64,000 bases of DNA from Zestomonas insulae (GCF_016901015.1 NZ_JAFEUP010000001.1:1054001-1118000), one strand, 5' to 3'. Positions 1-8,156 are shown, counted from the stretch's first letter. Notes: generated by a model from the letters alone, not told the origin. Program-made: numbers and translations.

Positions 1-1
1 C

Positions 2-373
2 ACCCAGGCCGGGCCGCGCCACGCGCCGCGCCTCAAGGGCGGCCTGGCGCCGCACCAGCGCCGCCTGCTGCAGGACTACATCGAGCAGCACCTCGAGCAA
101 CCGCTGAGCCTTGAGGACCTCGCCGCGCTGGTCGCATTGTCCGAGTACCACTTCGCGCGAATGTTCCGCGAAAGCTTCGGCGTGCCGCCGCACCGCTACC
201 TGCTCGCCCGCCGCCTGGCGCGCGCCTGCCAGTTGCTGCGCCACAGCCAGCTGCCGCTCGGCGAGATCGCCCTGGCCTGCGGCTTCGCCAGCGCCAGTCA
301 CTTCAGCAATCGCTTCCGCGCAGCGTTCGGCGCCACGCCCGGCCACTACCGCCTGGCCGTCACCACGCACTAG
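2..373 (+). CDS. AraC-family transcriptional regulator, C-terminal part (5' truncated)
   Basis: The reading frame is open from the left edge of the window, so the N-terminus is missing. The visible 123 residues hold the two helix-turn-helix motifs of an AraC/XylS DNA-binding domain. The first is around LSLEDLAALVALSEYHFARMF and the second around LGEIALACGFASASHFSNRF, followed by the usual FGATPGHYR end. The effector domain lies outside the window, so the ligand is unknown. The acyl-CoA ligase gene follows 155 bases downstream on the same strand and could be a target, but that is inference. Confidence 0.9.
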   Translation, partial: TQAGPRHAPRLKGGLAPHQRRLLQDYIEQHLEQPLSLEDLAALVALSEYHFARMFRESFGVPPHRYLLARRLARACQLLRHSQLPLGEIALACGFASASHFSNRFRAAFGATPGHYRLAVTTH

Positions 374-528
374 CTCGCGCCATTCCCCGCGCCGCCACGC
401 CCATGGTCGGACAACGACCACGTGCGCGCCTCCGGTCGCCGCCGAGATACAAAAAGTTGCAACGTGAAGGCGGCGGGCGGTGCAAGAATCCGGGCACCTC
501 CACCAAAAACAACAAGCAGAGAGGGCCC

Positions 529-2115
529 ATGTCGCATCAGTTCAGCAATCCGTTCGCCGGCCAGGACTTCAACTGGCTGCTCGCCGCCCGCACCGCCGCG
601 CACCCCGACAAGCCGCTGCTGGTCTGGGAACCCTTCGACCAGCCGCCGCAGACCATCAGCTACGCCGAATTCCACGCCAACGTAGGCCGCGTCGCCAGCA
701 CCCTGGCCGCGCTCGGCGTGAGCAGCGGCGACCGGGTGTTGATCCACCTGGAAAACTGCCCGGAGTTCCTCTTCACCTGGGCCGCCTGCGGCGAGCTCGG
801 CGCCATCGCGGTGAACACCAACACCCGCTCCAGCGTCGAAGAAATGCACTACTACGTCAGCCACAGCCAGTGCCGGGTGGCGATCACCCAGCCGAACCTG
901 CTGGCCAGCCTGGAACGCGTACGCGAGCAGCTGCGCTGGGTGGCCTGCACCGCCCACGATGCTGGCGCACCGGCGCCGCTGCCGGCCGGCGTGCTGCCCT
1001 TCGCCGAACTGCTCGCTAGCGAGCCGGCCGCCGAGCGCCGCCGGCTGCCAGCCGACCCGCTGCGACCGATGTACGTGCAGTACACCTCCGGCACCACCTC
1101 CCGGCCCAAGGGCGTGGTGCTCACCCACGGCAACGCGCTGTGGTCGGCGCGGGTCAATGCGCTGCACATGGAGCTGCGCAGCGACGACGTGCAGCTGGCG
1201 GCGATGCCGCTGTTCCACACCAACGCGCTGGGCTACTCGTTCCTCGGATCGCTGTGGGTCGGCGGCACCCTGGTGCTGATGCCGCGCTTCTCGGCCAGCC
1301 GCTTCTGGGACATCGCCCTGCGCAACCGCTGCACCTGGCACTCGACCCTGCCGTTCTTCATGCGCGCCCTGCTCGCCCAGCCGATCCCCGAGCGCCACCA
1401 TTTCCGCCTGTGGGGCACGGCGATGTGCGACCCGGCGCCGGCCCAGCCGTTCGGCATCAAGGTGATCGGCTGGTGGGGCATGACCGAAACCATCTCACAC
1501 CCGATCATCGCGCTCGGCGACCTGCCCAACACCAGCATGAGCATCGGCCGCGCCGCCACCACCTACCAGATCGCCGTGCTCGACGAGCAGGGCCAGCCGG
1601 TGGCCGCCGGTGGCAGCGGCGAGCTGCGCGTGCTCGGCATGCGCGGCGTGTCGCTGTTCAAGGAATACCTGGACAACCCCGAGGCAACCGCCGCGGCGTT
1701 CGACGAACACGGCTGGTTCATCAGCGGTGACCGCATCAAGCTGCTGGAAGACGGTTCCCTGCAGTTCGGCGATCGCGACAAGGACATGCTCAAGGTCGGC
1801 GGCGAGAACGTCGCGGCCTCGGAAGTCGAGCGGGTGCTGATGAGCCTGCCCGGTGTGGTCGAGGTGGCGGTGGTGGCCCAGCCCCACGAGATGCTCAACG
1901 AGGTGCCGTTCGCCTTCGTGCGCCTGGCCGACGACATCGCCGCCGAGCGTCACGCGGAGTTCGTCGAGCGCCTGCAGGCGCTGTGCCGCGAGCAGCTGGC
2001 CGACTTCAAGGTGCCGACCGGCTGGCGCATCGTCGAGGACTTCCCGCGGGTGACCCTGGAGAAGATCGCCAAGGCCGAGCTGCGCAAGCAGTTGGCTGCA
2101 GAGCAGTCGGCCTAG
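529..2115 (+). CDS. AMP-forming acyl-CoA synthetase/ligase (CaiC-like)
   Basis: This 528-residue ANL-superfamily enzyme should activate a carboxylic acid with ATP to an acyl-adenylate and then form the CoA thioester. Visible motifs are the P-loop YTSGTTSRPKG, the A5 motif GWWGMTE, the GWFISGDR aspartate motif, the hinge region KVGGENVAASEVE, and the C-terminal catalytic lysine region LEKIAKAELRK. The ATG at 529 follows a purine-rich AGAGAGG; an upstream in-frame ATG at 403 would add an unlikely basic leader. The stretch before GWWGMTE is short compared with typical relatives. The substrate cannot be read from sequence; carnitine-like or medium-chain acids are possible. Confidence 0.88.
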   Translation: MSHQFSNPFAGQDFNWLLAARTAAHPDKPLLVWEPFDQPPQTISYAEFHANVGRVASTLAALGVSSGDRVLIHLENCPEFLFTWAACGELGAIAVNTNTRSSVEEMHYYVSHSQCRVAITQPNLLASLERVREQLRWVACTAHDAGAPAPLPAGVLPFAELLASEPAAERRRLPADPLRPMYVQYTSGTTSRPKGVVLTHGNALWSARVNALHMELRSDDVQLAAMPLFHTNALGYSFLGSLWVGGTLVLMPRFSASRFWDIALRNRCTWHSTLPFFMRALLAQPIPERHHFRLWGTAMCDPAPAQPFGIKVIGWWGMTETISHPIIALGDLPNTSMSIGRAATTYQIAVLDEQGQPVAAGGSGELRVLGMRGVSLFKEYLDNPEATAAAFDEHGWFISGDRIKLLEDGSLQFGDRDKDMLKVGGENVAASEVERVLMSLPGVVEVAVVAQPHEMLNEVPFAFVRLADDIAAERHAEFVERLQALCREQLADFKVPTGWRIVEDFPRVTLEKIAKAELRKQLAAEQSA

Positions 2116-2122
2116 TGGCGGC

Positions 2123-2144
2123 GCACCCGGCACCGGCCGGGTGC
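2123..2144. terminator. Hairpin between convergent genes, no clear U-tract
   Basis: A perfect 9-bp stem GCACCCGGC/GCCGGGTGC with a 4-base loop fills the 37-base gap between the ligase stop and the stop of the convergent peptidase gene. Placement suggests a bidirectional transcription stop, but neither side has a T-run, so it is not a classical intrinsic terminator. Confidence 0.5.
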
Positions 2145-2152
2145 GACGACCT

Positions 2153-3118
2153 TCAACGCAGTGGACAGGCCGGCAGCGCGCTGCACTGCGCAGCGCCTTT
2201 GCCGGCGGCCTCCAGCGGCGCCGCCAGGCGGCCGTCCGTGGGCGCCAGTTGCTGGGCACAGCGCCGTGCGACGCCGGCCTGACTGGCGCAACCCTGCTCG
2301 TTGAGCACTTCCGAGAGATTGAACCAACCGAGGGCAAAGTCCGGCTGGCGCTGCACGCTGTCGCGCAGCGCCTGTTCGGCGCCCTGCCGGTCGCCGTCCG
2401 CATAGCGCGCATTGCCCAGGGCGAAGGCCGGCATCGGCTCGCGCGGCCAGTGCGTGGCGGCGGTGCGGTAGGCGCGTGCGGCAACCGCACGCTGGCCGGT
2501 TTCCTCGAGGTCGCTGGCGCCCTGCAGCCAGGGTTGCAGCTGCGCCTCGGCGGGCAACCGCTCTGGCGGCAGGGTCACCACCGCCCAGCGCCCGGCGCGC
2601 CGCCAGCTGATGTCGAACGCGGCGAAATCGGTGAGCCAGCGCTTGGTGGTCGCCGAGCGCAGCACCAGTTCCTGCTTGCGGCGGTCATAGCCGACCACCA
2701 CCGCGAAGTGCCACTGCGGCCACCAGTCGAAACCGAGATTCTGCATCACCAGCACCGGATTGCCGGCGGCCACCTGGGCCAGCACCGCGTCGAGCTCCGG
2801 CGCCAGCGGATAGACCAGCAGGCCGCTCTGCCGCGCGGCGGCGACCAGCTCGAGCTTGAGGCTGCCCTTGCGTTCGGGCAGGTAGACGCGTGGCTTGAGC
2901 TGCGCTGGGCTGGTGTCGACGCCGCGCTGCACCAGCACCGTGGCCAGCGCGGCGGGGCCGCACTGGTAGGCGTCCTGGGGGAAGAACGGCGTGTCGCTCA
3001 GCTCCACCGCCTGCGGCAGACGCTCGCTCTGCGCCGGCAACTGCATGTGGCCGGCGCAGCCGGCGAGCAGGCCGAGGGCCAGCAACGCCGCCGCGCGCAG
3101 GGCGGTCAGCGGATGCAT
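2153..3118 (-). CDS. PA2778-family C39-like cysteine peptidase lipoprotein with TPR region
   Basis: This 321-residue protein begins with a lipoprotein signal ending in LLAGC (Cys21), so it is probably anchored to the inner or outer membrane. The papain-like C39 fold is visible as QCGPAALA (putative nucleophile Cys53), WHFAVVVGYD (His137, Asp145) and a tryptophan-rich stretch before the histidine. Residues from about 200 carry TPR-like helices (AYRTAATHW, ALGNARYADGDRQGAEQAL, ALGWFNLSEVL). It overlaps the upstream PA2779-family gene by 13 bases, so the two are translationally coupled. Family members are annotated as cysteine peptidases; the substrate is not established to my knowledge. Confidence 0.85.
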   Translation of the reverse strand: MHPLTALRAAALLALGLLAGCAGHMQLPAQSERLPQAVELSDTPFFPQDAYQCGPAALATVLVQRGVDTSPAQLKPRVYLPERKGSLKLELVAAARQSGLLVYPLAPELDAVLAQVAAGNPVLVMQNLGFDWWPQWHFAVVVGYDRRKQELVLRSATTKRWLTDFAAFDISWRRAGRWAVVTLPPERLPAEAQLQPWLQGASDLEETGQRAVAARAYRTAATHWPREPMPAFALGNARYADGDRQGAEQALRDSVQRQPDFALGWFNLSEVLNEQGCASQAGVARRCAQQLAPTDGRLAAPLEAAGKGAAQCSALPACPLR

Positions 3119-3507
3119 TTGATGAAGCTGAAGATGTCGGTGGCGCAGAGCATGTCGGTGATGATGAAGATCACCAGGAACAGCACGATGATGCCGACCA
3201 CGCCGCTGGCGCCGGCCGGCTCCTGCTGCAGCTGCTGGTTGAACTGGGCCAGTTCGGCCGGGGTCAGGCTGGCGATGCGCGCCTCGACCTGAGTGCGCTC
3301 GACGCCGAACGCTTCGAGTTTCTGCTGCACCTGCTGGTCATCGAGCATGGCGCGCAGCTGCGCCTGGTCGACCTGATGCTGCTGTTGCTGCAGTACCTGC
3401 GGCGTGCCGATCATCGCGGCCTGGGCCATCGGCAGTTGGGCGAACATCACCAGGTGCAGGGCGGCAACGCCGGCGGCAAGACGGCGCATCGAGGCGGGAT
3501 TGGGCAT
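3106..3507 (-). CDS. PA2779-family small secreted/membrane protein
   Basis: A 133-residue protein with an N-terminal signal sequence ending near AQAA, a glutamine-rich helical middle (LQQQQHQVDQAQL, TPAELAQFNQQLQQ), and a C-terminal hydrophobic segment VVGIIVLFLVIFIITDML followed by a short tail with two cysteines. The layout suggests an exported protein held in the membrane by its C-terminus. The start has a good AGGAG site seven bases away. It is the first gene of a two-gene operon with the C39-like peptidase, and these families occur together in Pseudomonas. A role as substrate or partner of that peptidase is inference. Confidence 0.82.
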   Translation of the reverse strand: MPNPASMRRLAAGVAALHLVMFAQLPMAQAAMIGTPQVLQQQQHQVDQAQLRAMLDDQQVQQKLEAFGVERTQVEARIASLTPAELAQFNQQLQQEPAGASGVVGIIVLFLVIFIITDMLCATDIFSFIKCIR

Positions 3508-3633
3508 GGGGTCTCTCCTGAGGTGGGGTTCCCAGTAGACCGGCCAAGCGAAGCGGCGGTTCCACAGGTCTTCCGCCGCCGCTGGCGCGGGGGCAACCGC
3601 CGCGGCTGCCTCGCCATTACCCGCCGAAAAACC

Positions 3634-3936
3634 TTACAGCCGCGTGCTCGGGCCGTCCCAGCGCAGCGCGTCTTCGTTGGCCGGCGGCTTGCTCAGTTCG
3701 TCGAGGCCGGACAGGCCCTGGCCGCGGTCGATGGCCAGGCCGAAGCGGATACTCTGGATGGTCTGCTCGAGCTTGGCCGGATCGCACAACTGCTCGCTAC
3801 TGAGCAGACGTTGCGCGACCGTGCCCTGCTCGTCGCAGAGCGACAAGGTGGTGCTGCCATCCGGGCTGCCAATGGTGAAGCGGACCTGGAACTGGCCCTT
3901 GAAGGAGTCACTGACGAACTTGAAGGGATTGAGCAT
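3634..3936 (-). CDS. DUF3509-family protein (first copy)
   Basis: A 100-residue soluble protein beginning MLNPFKFVSDSFKGQFQV. It shows the family layout: an N-terminal beta-rich part (GSPDGSTTLSLCDEQGTV), a SSEQLCDPAKLEQTIQSI helix and a conserved RFGLAIDRGQG. The ATG at 3936 follows AGGTG at a suitable distance; the longer frame to 3993 has no ribosome site. It is clearly paralogous to the gene at 6590, which shares NPF, QSIRFG/QSVQFG and AID(R/Q)GQ. DUF3509 is largely confined to Pseudomonas and its function is unknown to me. Confidence 0.8.
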   Translation of the reverse strand: MLNPFKFVSDSFKGQFQVRFTIGSPDGSTTLSLCDEQGTVAQRLLSSEQLCDPAKLEQTIQSIRFGLAIDRGQGLSGLDELSKPPANEDALRWDGPSTRL

Positions 3937-4090
3937 GGCGGTACACCTGACGCGATTGCGGACACGTCTGGGTACCAGCAAGGGCGAGGCCAACTCGCCA
4001 AGAACTGCGACCAGTGGTCGTCACCCCTCTAAATGGGCGCTACGGCGACAGTGGCGCTCAGCCAAGACGACAGACAACGGCGCAATTCTG

Positions 4091-4121
4091 GCGCTGTTGC
4101 CCCGTTTGCGGGCAACAGCGC
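4091..4121 (-). terminator. Strong 12-bp hairpin after the DUF3325 gene
   Basis: GCGCTGTTGCCC pairs perfectly with GGGCAACAGCGC across a 7-base loop. It lies 43 bases beyond the stop of the minus-strand membrane operon and upstream of the first DUF3509 gene. There is no T-run on the minus strand, so it may act as an mRNA-stabilising hairpin or a weak terminator. Confidence 0.5.
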
Positions 4122-4163
4122 TGATAGCCAAAAGCCAGCCCTGCCGGGCGTTGACCGCAGGCC

Positions 4164-4487
4164 TCAGACCAGCAGCTGCAGCAGCGCGCCGGCCGGCAGC
4201 AGCGCGGCGAGCGACAGTGCCCAGCGCTGCCGCCAGGCCAGCATGCCACCGAGCAGCACGCCGGCGAGCATCAGCTGGCCCAGCCAGATCACCGTGCCAA
4301 TCTCTCCGCCACGCGCTTGCACGCAGAGCGCCAGGGCAATCACGCCGACGACCGTCGCGGCGAGGCGCAGCAGGCGTTGCCGGCCCGGCGCCGGGGCGGC
4401 GCCGAACAGCGCCTTGTGGTGGCGCGACATGGCCAGGCTCAGGCCGAGCATGGCCAGGTAGAGGAAGGCGAAACTCAACCACAGCAT
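4164..4487 (-). CDS. DUF3325 family membrane protein
   Basis: A 107-residue protein of three to four hydrophobic segments: WLSFAFLYLAMLGLSLAM, LAATVVGVIALALCV, TVIWLGQLMLAGVLLGGML and WALSLAALLPAGALLQLLV. This matches DUF3325 in size and pattern. I chose the ATG at 4487, five bases after GGAGG and overlapping the PepSY stop as TGATG, over the GTG one codon earlier. It is the last gene of a coupled operon with a PepSY protein and a DUF3649 protein. Such operons usually accompany siderophore uptake; the biochemical role is unknown. Confidence 0.8.
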   Translation of the reverse strand: MLWLSFAFLYLAMLGLSLAMSRHHKALFGAAPAPGRQRLLRLAATVVGVIALALCVQARGGEIGTVIWLGQLMLAGVLLGGMLAWRQRWALSLAALLPAGALLQLLV

Positions 4488-6019
4488 CACACACCCTCCT
4501 CGGCCAGCTGGCGGCGCTCACGCGGCGCCTTGCTGCACACCACTTGCGGCTGCGCGGCCTGCCAGGCAAACAGCGCAGCCAGGGCGCCACTCAGCAGCAG
4601 CGTCAGGTCGACGCCGGCCAGCCCCCAGTCGCCGCGCGCCAGGGTCGCCCCGAGGTGGCCGTGGGCGGTGGTCAGCCAGTTGAGCAGCGGCAGCCCCAGT
4701 GCCAGCACGGCACCGAGCGCCAGTTGGTCGCGACGCAGCGCGCGCGGCTGGCTGCGGCGCAGCACGGCCCACAGGGCGAACAGCATCCAGCTACCGGCGA
4801 ACACCCAGCCTTCCGCCGTGGCGCGCTCGGCCAGGCCGGCTGGCAGCAGGCGGTTGCCCCACAGCAGCGCCAGGCTGGCCAGCGGCAAGCCGCCGATCAC
4901 CGCGCCGTTCAGCGCGCGCACCACGCCGATACCAGCACCGCCACGCGCTTCGCGCTTGTTCAGCCAGACCTGCAGGCCGCCGACCAGCATCGCGCAGCCG
5001 GCCAGGCCGAGGAAGAAGTACAGGAAGCGCACCAGCCCGCCACCGAACTGGCCCATGTGCAGGCCGGCCAGCCAGATGTAGGCGCGATAGCCGGTGGAGG
5101 CCTGCTGCTCGCTGAGCAACTCGCCGGTCGCTTCGTCATAGCTGAGGGTCGCCTGCGGCGAGCCGATGCGCGACTCGCTGCGCTGGCGCACGTCGACCAC
5201 CGCGGCGACGTCGCCCGGGTGGTGCACGCTGGTCCAACCGGCTTCCGCGCCGTTCCACTTCTCCCGCGACTGGGCGATCAGCGCATCCAGCGAGGTGCGG
5301 CTGCTGGCTTTCTGGTCGATGCCTTCGCGGTTGTAGGCGCCCATCACTTCGCTGAAGAAGTGCTCGACGTTGCCCTTGTAGGCAGTCTGCGCGCCGGCCG
5401 GCATGTACGAGGCGACGAAGATCGCCACGCCGGTGTAGGCCAGCACCAGGTGGAACGGGAAGCCGATCACGCCGAACAGGTTGTGCGCGTCCAGCCAGGC
5501 GCGCTGGCCATTGGCGTTCGGCCGCAGGGTGAAGAAGTCCTTGAAGATGCGCCGGTGGATAATCACCCCGCTGACCAGCGCCACCAGCATGAACATGCCG
5601 GCCAGGCCGACGATGTACATGCCGATCGTGCCGCCGTGCAGGTTGTAGTGCAGGGTGAAGAAGAAGTTGCCGCCGAGGGTTTCCGGCATCGGTTGACTGG
5701 TGGCCGGGTCGAACGCGACGTTGTGGATTTCCTCGGTCTTGTCCACTTCCCAGCCGAGCCGCCAGTACGGCTCACGCTCGCTCGGCCCCTGCACCCAGAA
5801 GGCATGCAGCGGCTCGTGGACGTTCTGCTCGAGCCAGCCGCGCACCTGGTCGGCGCTCAGGCTGCTTTCAGTCGGCACATGCAGCGCCGGTCGCATCCAG
5901 CGCTCCAGCTCCTTGTCGAAGCAGGCCACGGTGCCGGCGAAGATGATCACGTAGAGCAACCAGCTCGGCAGCAGACCACCCCAGGTGTGCAGACCGGCCA
6001 TGCTTTGTCGAAGGCTCAT
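4487..6019 (-). CDS. PepSY-associated TM helix protein (putative iron/siderophore reductase type)
   Basis: A 510-residue inner-membrane protein of the PepSY_TM family. It has a first membrane helix LPSWLLYVIIFAGTVACFDKELERWM, a periplasmic PepSY-like region with LHYNLHGG, and later helices GMYIVGLAGMFMLVALVSGVIIHRRIFKDFFTLR-type and FPFHLVLAYTGVAIF. Conserved histidines in LHTW, LHYNLHGG, IIHRR and DAHNLFGV could hold haem, as expected for relatives such as FoxB/PiuB that help release iron from siderophores. The start ATG overlaps the DUF3649 stop (ATGA). An in-frame upstream extension would only read through the neighbour in another frame. Confidence 0.88.
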   Translation of the reverse strand: MSLRQSMAGLHTWGGLLPSWLLYVIIFAGTVACFDKELERWMRPALHVPTESSLSADQVRGWLEQNVHEPLHAFWVQGPSEREPYWRLGWEVDKTEEIHNVAFDPATSQPMPETLGGNFFFTLHYNLHGGTIGMYIVGLAGMFMLVALVSGVIIHRRIFKDFFTLRPNANGQRAWLDAHNLFGVIGFPFHLVLAYTGVAIFVASYMPAGAQTAYKGNVEHFFSEVMGAYNREGIDQKASSRTSLDALIAQSREKWNGAEAGWTSVHHPGDVAAVVDVRQRSESRIGSPQATLSYDEATGELLSEQQASTGYRAYIWLAGLHMGQFGGGLVRFLYFFLGLAGCAMLVGGLQVWLNKREARGGAGIGVVRALNGAVIGGLPLASLALLWGNRLLPAGLAERATAEGWVFAGSWMLFALWAVLRRSQPRALRRDQLALGAVLALGLPLLNWLTTAHGHLGATLARGDWGLAGVDLTLLLSGALAALFAWQAAQPQVVCSKAPRERRQLAEEGV

Positions 6020-6315
6020 GGGCGCACCCCCAGGTCGTTCGGCAGGTACGCCGCCAGGCCCATCACCAGGATCAGCCCGAGCAGCACCAGCCAGGCGCGG
6101 CTGGCACTGCGCGCGGCGAACACATAGATCGCCGCGGCGGTCCACACGGCGAAGCAGACCAGGCTGGAAAACACCACGCGGTCGGGGCGCGCCAGCGGCA
6201 GGTAGACGGTGAAGAAGGCGGTGAACGCGTAGGCCAGCGCATACCCGCCGAGCAGGGCGGCGAGGACGCGCGAAGTGATGCTCCAGGGGCTGGAGGCTTT
6301 GTGCTTGCTGGTCAC
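6016..6315 (-). CDS. DUF3649 family membrane protein
   Basis: A 99-residue protein with three predicted membrane helices (LAALLGGYALAYAFTAFFTVYL, VVFSSLVCFAVWTAAAIYVFA, AWLVLLGLILVMGLAAYL). I take the GTG at 6315 as start because AGGA stands seven bases before it; a TTG at 6351 is the alternative. It is the first gene of the operon DUF3649 - PepSY - DUF3325, joined to the next gene by a 4-base ATGA overlap. DUF3649 proteins are usually found beside TonB-dependent siderophore receptors, but no receptor gene is present here. Confidence 0.78.
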   Translation of the reverse strand: MTSKHKASSPWSITSRVLAALLGGYALAYAFTAFFTVYLPLARPDRVVFSSLVCFAVWTAAAIYVFAARSASRAWLVLLGLILVMGLAAYLPNDLGVRP

Positions 6316-6374
6316 GGTCAGGTCCTGAATGGAGTGCCCGCCGAACAGCAACAGGCAACGATAGACCTGCGTAT

Positions 6375-6393
6375 ATTATTGAGAAACATTCGC
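6375..6393 (-). promoter_or_regulatory. Possible Fur box upstream of the DUF3649-PepSY-DUF3325 operon
   Basis: Read on the minus strand, GCGAATGTTTCTCAATAAT matches the 19-base Fur consensus at about 11 of 19 positions. It lies in an AT-rich patch 60 bases before the operon start. Iron control would fit the gene content, but the match is only moderate. Confidence 0.4.
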
Positions 6394-6589
6394 GACAGAA
6401 AGGCGAGATTATCTCTAAATGTTCCGATCATGCAGATTGGTGCCGAGCTTGCATGGCGGGGCCAATCGGCCGCTGCAATCACGCGCGAAAACCAGGAGAC
6501 AAACGGTGCGCGCCAATCGTCTGCAGTGACGAACTTTTGCCCCGCCGGGCAGGTCCATCGCTCATCGCCCTCCTTCCCGGTATCTCGCC

Positions 6590-6910
6590 ATGGACAATCC
6601 CTTCCAGCTGCTGACCGACGCCTTCCATCCCCAGTACCGGGTCAACTTCAGCATCGAGAGCCTGGATGGCTGCGTGATGCTGACGCTCTCCGATGCGCGT
6701 GGCGCGGTGATCGCCAAGCGACGCATCAGCGCCGAGCAGCGGCGCGACCCGAAGCGTCTGCACAACCTGATCCAGAGCGTGCAGTTCGGCATCGCTATCG
6801 ACCAGGGCCAGGCCGCGCGCGAGGTGCTCGACACCCTCAGCAGCGCACACCTGGGCCGCCCGCTCAAGCGCGTTCAGCTCTCGCCGGGATCGCCTTCCGC
6901 GCGGTTCTGA
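6590..6910 (+). CDS. DUF3509-family protein (second copy)
   Basis: A 106-residue protein beginning MDNPFQLLTDAFHPQYRVNF. It has ESLDGCVMLTLSDARGAV, then ISAEQRRDPKRLHNLIQSVQFGIAIDQGQ, matching DUF3509 and the paralogue at 3634-3936. The last 37 bases overlap the 3' end of the convergent psiE gene, so its proline/serine-rich tail is shared antisense with the psiE C-terminus. Function is unknown; the family is Pseudomonas-centred and soluble by composition. Confidence 0.82.
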   Translation: MDNPFQLLTDAFHPQYRVNFSIESLDGCVMLTLSDARGAVIAKRRISAEQRRDPKRLHNLIQSVQFGIAIDQGQAAREVLDTLSSAHLGRPLKRVQLSPGSPSARF

Positions 6911-7377
6911 GCGATGACCAGATGGCGCCGCGTGCGCGGCTTGGCGCTCACCTCCGAGGGAAATTGCGAGGAGGCATAGCGCACCACCAGGATCGACAGC
7001 GCCAGTAGCAGGATCGCCGCCGACACGTAGATCACCCCCATGCCCGGGCCGTTGTGGTGCGACACGTCGGAGATCAGCAGGCGCGTCAGCGCGGTGATCG
7101 CCACGTAGATCAGGAAGCGCACCGGCATGTGGTTGGTCTTGAAATAGATGCCGACCATTGCGCCCAGCTCGAGGTAGATGAACAGCAGCAGGATGTCATC
7201 GACTGAGATGTGCCCCTTCTCGACCATGCCCAGAAAGGCCATCACCGAGGCCCAGGCGGTGATGCCGCCGATGGCGAACAGCGCCAGGTAGTGGAAGCCT
7301 TCGACAAACAGGTTGCCCAGCGATTCCGCCAGGTCGTGCACGCGCTCGCGCAGGTCTTCGGCCCAATTGATCTTCAC
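6874..7377 (-). CDS. psiE: PsiE-family phosphate-starvation-inducible membrane protein
   Basis: A 167-residue protein with four membrane helices (YLALFAIGGITAWASVMAFL, ILLLFIYLELGAMVGIYF, PVRFLIYVAITALTRLLI, GVIYVSAAILLLALSILVV) and the family motif around FKTNHMPVRFLIY, which marks PsiE. It starts with GTG at 7377, with AAGGAG well placed before it. In E. coli psiE responds to PhoB and cAMP-CRP, but I see no convincing Pho box here. The basic C-terminal tail is encoded antisense to the end of the DUF3509 gene. Molecular function is not established. Confidence 0.86.
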   Translation of the reverse strand: MKINWAEDLRERVHDLAESLGNLFVEGFHYLALFAIGGITAWASVMAFLGMVEKGHISVDDILLLFIYLELGAMVGIYFKTNHMPVRFLIYVAITALTRLLISDVSHHNGPGMGVIYVSAAILLLALSILVVRYASSQFPSEVSAKPRTRRHLVIAQNRAEGDPGES

Positions 7378-7555
7378 GGTGAGGCTCCTTGTGCAACAGG
7401 CGGATCAGTCTGCGGCCTGTTCATGACGTTATGCAGAAACAAGGCCAGCCCCAGTGTGAAGGTGCGTCGCTGACCCAGGCCACGCGGCAAACAGCCGCAG
7501 CCCACTCGCGGCCGACTCGGACGAGCCGGCCGTTGCGGCTGGCGGCGGTCGCGCG

Positions 7556-8023
7556 CTACTCGCTGAAGCGGCCGCGCCGCGCCTCGGGCATCAGCTCGAG
7601 GTAGGCCGCGCCGCTCATGTGCACCAGCGCGGCGTGGTCGCCCGCCTCGAAGTAGACCTCGGGCTGCTCGGTGAGCGCCTGGTCGATCAGCGTCTCCAGG
7701 CCGAACACCGTACCGACGGCGGGAATCGCGCCGAGTGCGCAGTCGTCGAAGCGGTTGCCGAAATCGCCCTCATGGGCCAGCCGCCAATGCCGGCTGGTCA
7801 GCTTGTGGACTTTTTGCAGATCGACCTGGCGACTGGCCGGGACCACCGCCATCAGCCAGTGACCCTGGAAGTCGTCGAGGATCACCGGCTTGGCCATCTG
7901 CTGCAGCGGGATGCCGGCGCGGCGCGCGGCTTCGCGGGTGGTGATCGAGGGTGCGTGGGCAAGCATGCTGTAGCGCGAGCGATGCTCGGTGAGGCAGCTT
8001 TGCAAACGGCTGGCCATGGTCAT
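7556..8023 (-). CDS. YbaK/EbsC-type aminoacyl-tRNA deacylase
   Basis: This 155-residue protein fits the YbaK/ProX editing-domain family, which hydrolyses mischarged aminoacyl-tRNA in the cytoplasm. Visible signatures are the central lysine motif QQMAKPVIL, the VHKLTSRHWRLA helix, and GAIPAVGTVFGLETLIDQ in the place of the usual GxxxP active-site loop. The ATG at 8023 has a perfect AGGAGG seven bases upstream; the longer frame to 8179 overlaps the exporter gene and is not used. Which tRNA it edits cannot be told from sequence. Confidence 0.82.
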   Translation of the reverse strand: MTMASRLQSCLTEHRSRYSMLAHAPSITTREAARRAGIPLQQMAKPVILDDFQGHWLMAVVPASRQVDLQKVHKLTSRHWRLAHEGDFGNRFDDCALGAIPAVGTVFGLETLIDQALTEQPEVYFEAGDHAALVHMSGAAYLELMPEARRGRFSE

Positions 8024-8156
8024 GGAACACCTCCTGGCGCAGGCCTGAGGATCGACGCCGACCTCCCGCTCCCCGGGGAACCGGCGTGGCCGGTAACGCC
8101 GAGGCACACCCTGCGCCTCGACTGGCAGCGCCGCGGGACGCTGCCCTGTGTTCAGT

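Noticed and set aside
370..1401. Long minus-strand open frame of 343 codons opposite the acyl-CoA ligase
   Set aside because: Low-complexity Gly/Arg/Gln-rich translation, no ribosome site, and the ligase on the other strand has full family motifs. It is a GC-rich antisense shadow.
3644..6127. Plus-strand open frame of 827 codons opposite the PepSY operon
   Set aside because: Arg/Ala/Gln-rich shadow with no recognisable domain; the opposite strand carries three coupled genes.
7378..7555. Possible Pho box before psiE
   Set aside because: Only a single weak GTCAT-like half-site was seen; no direct repeat of the Pho box form.
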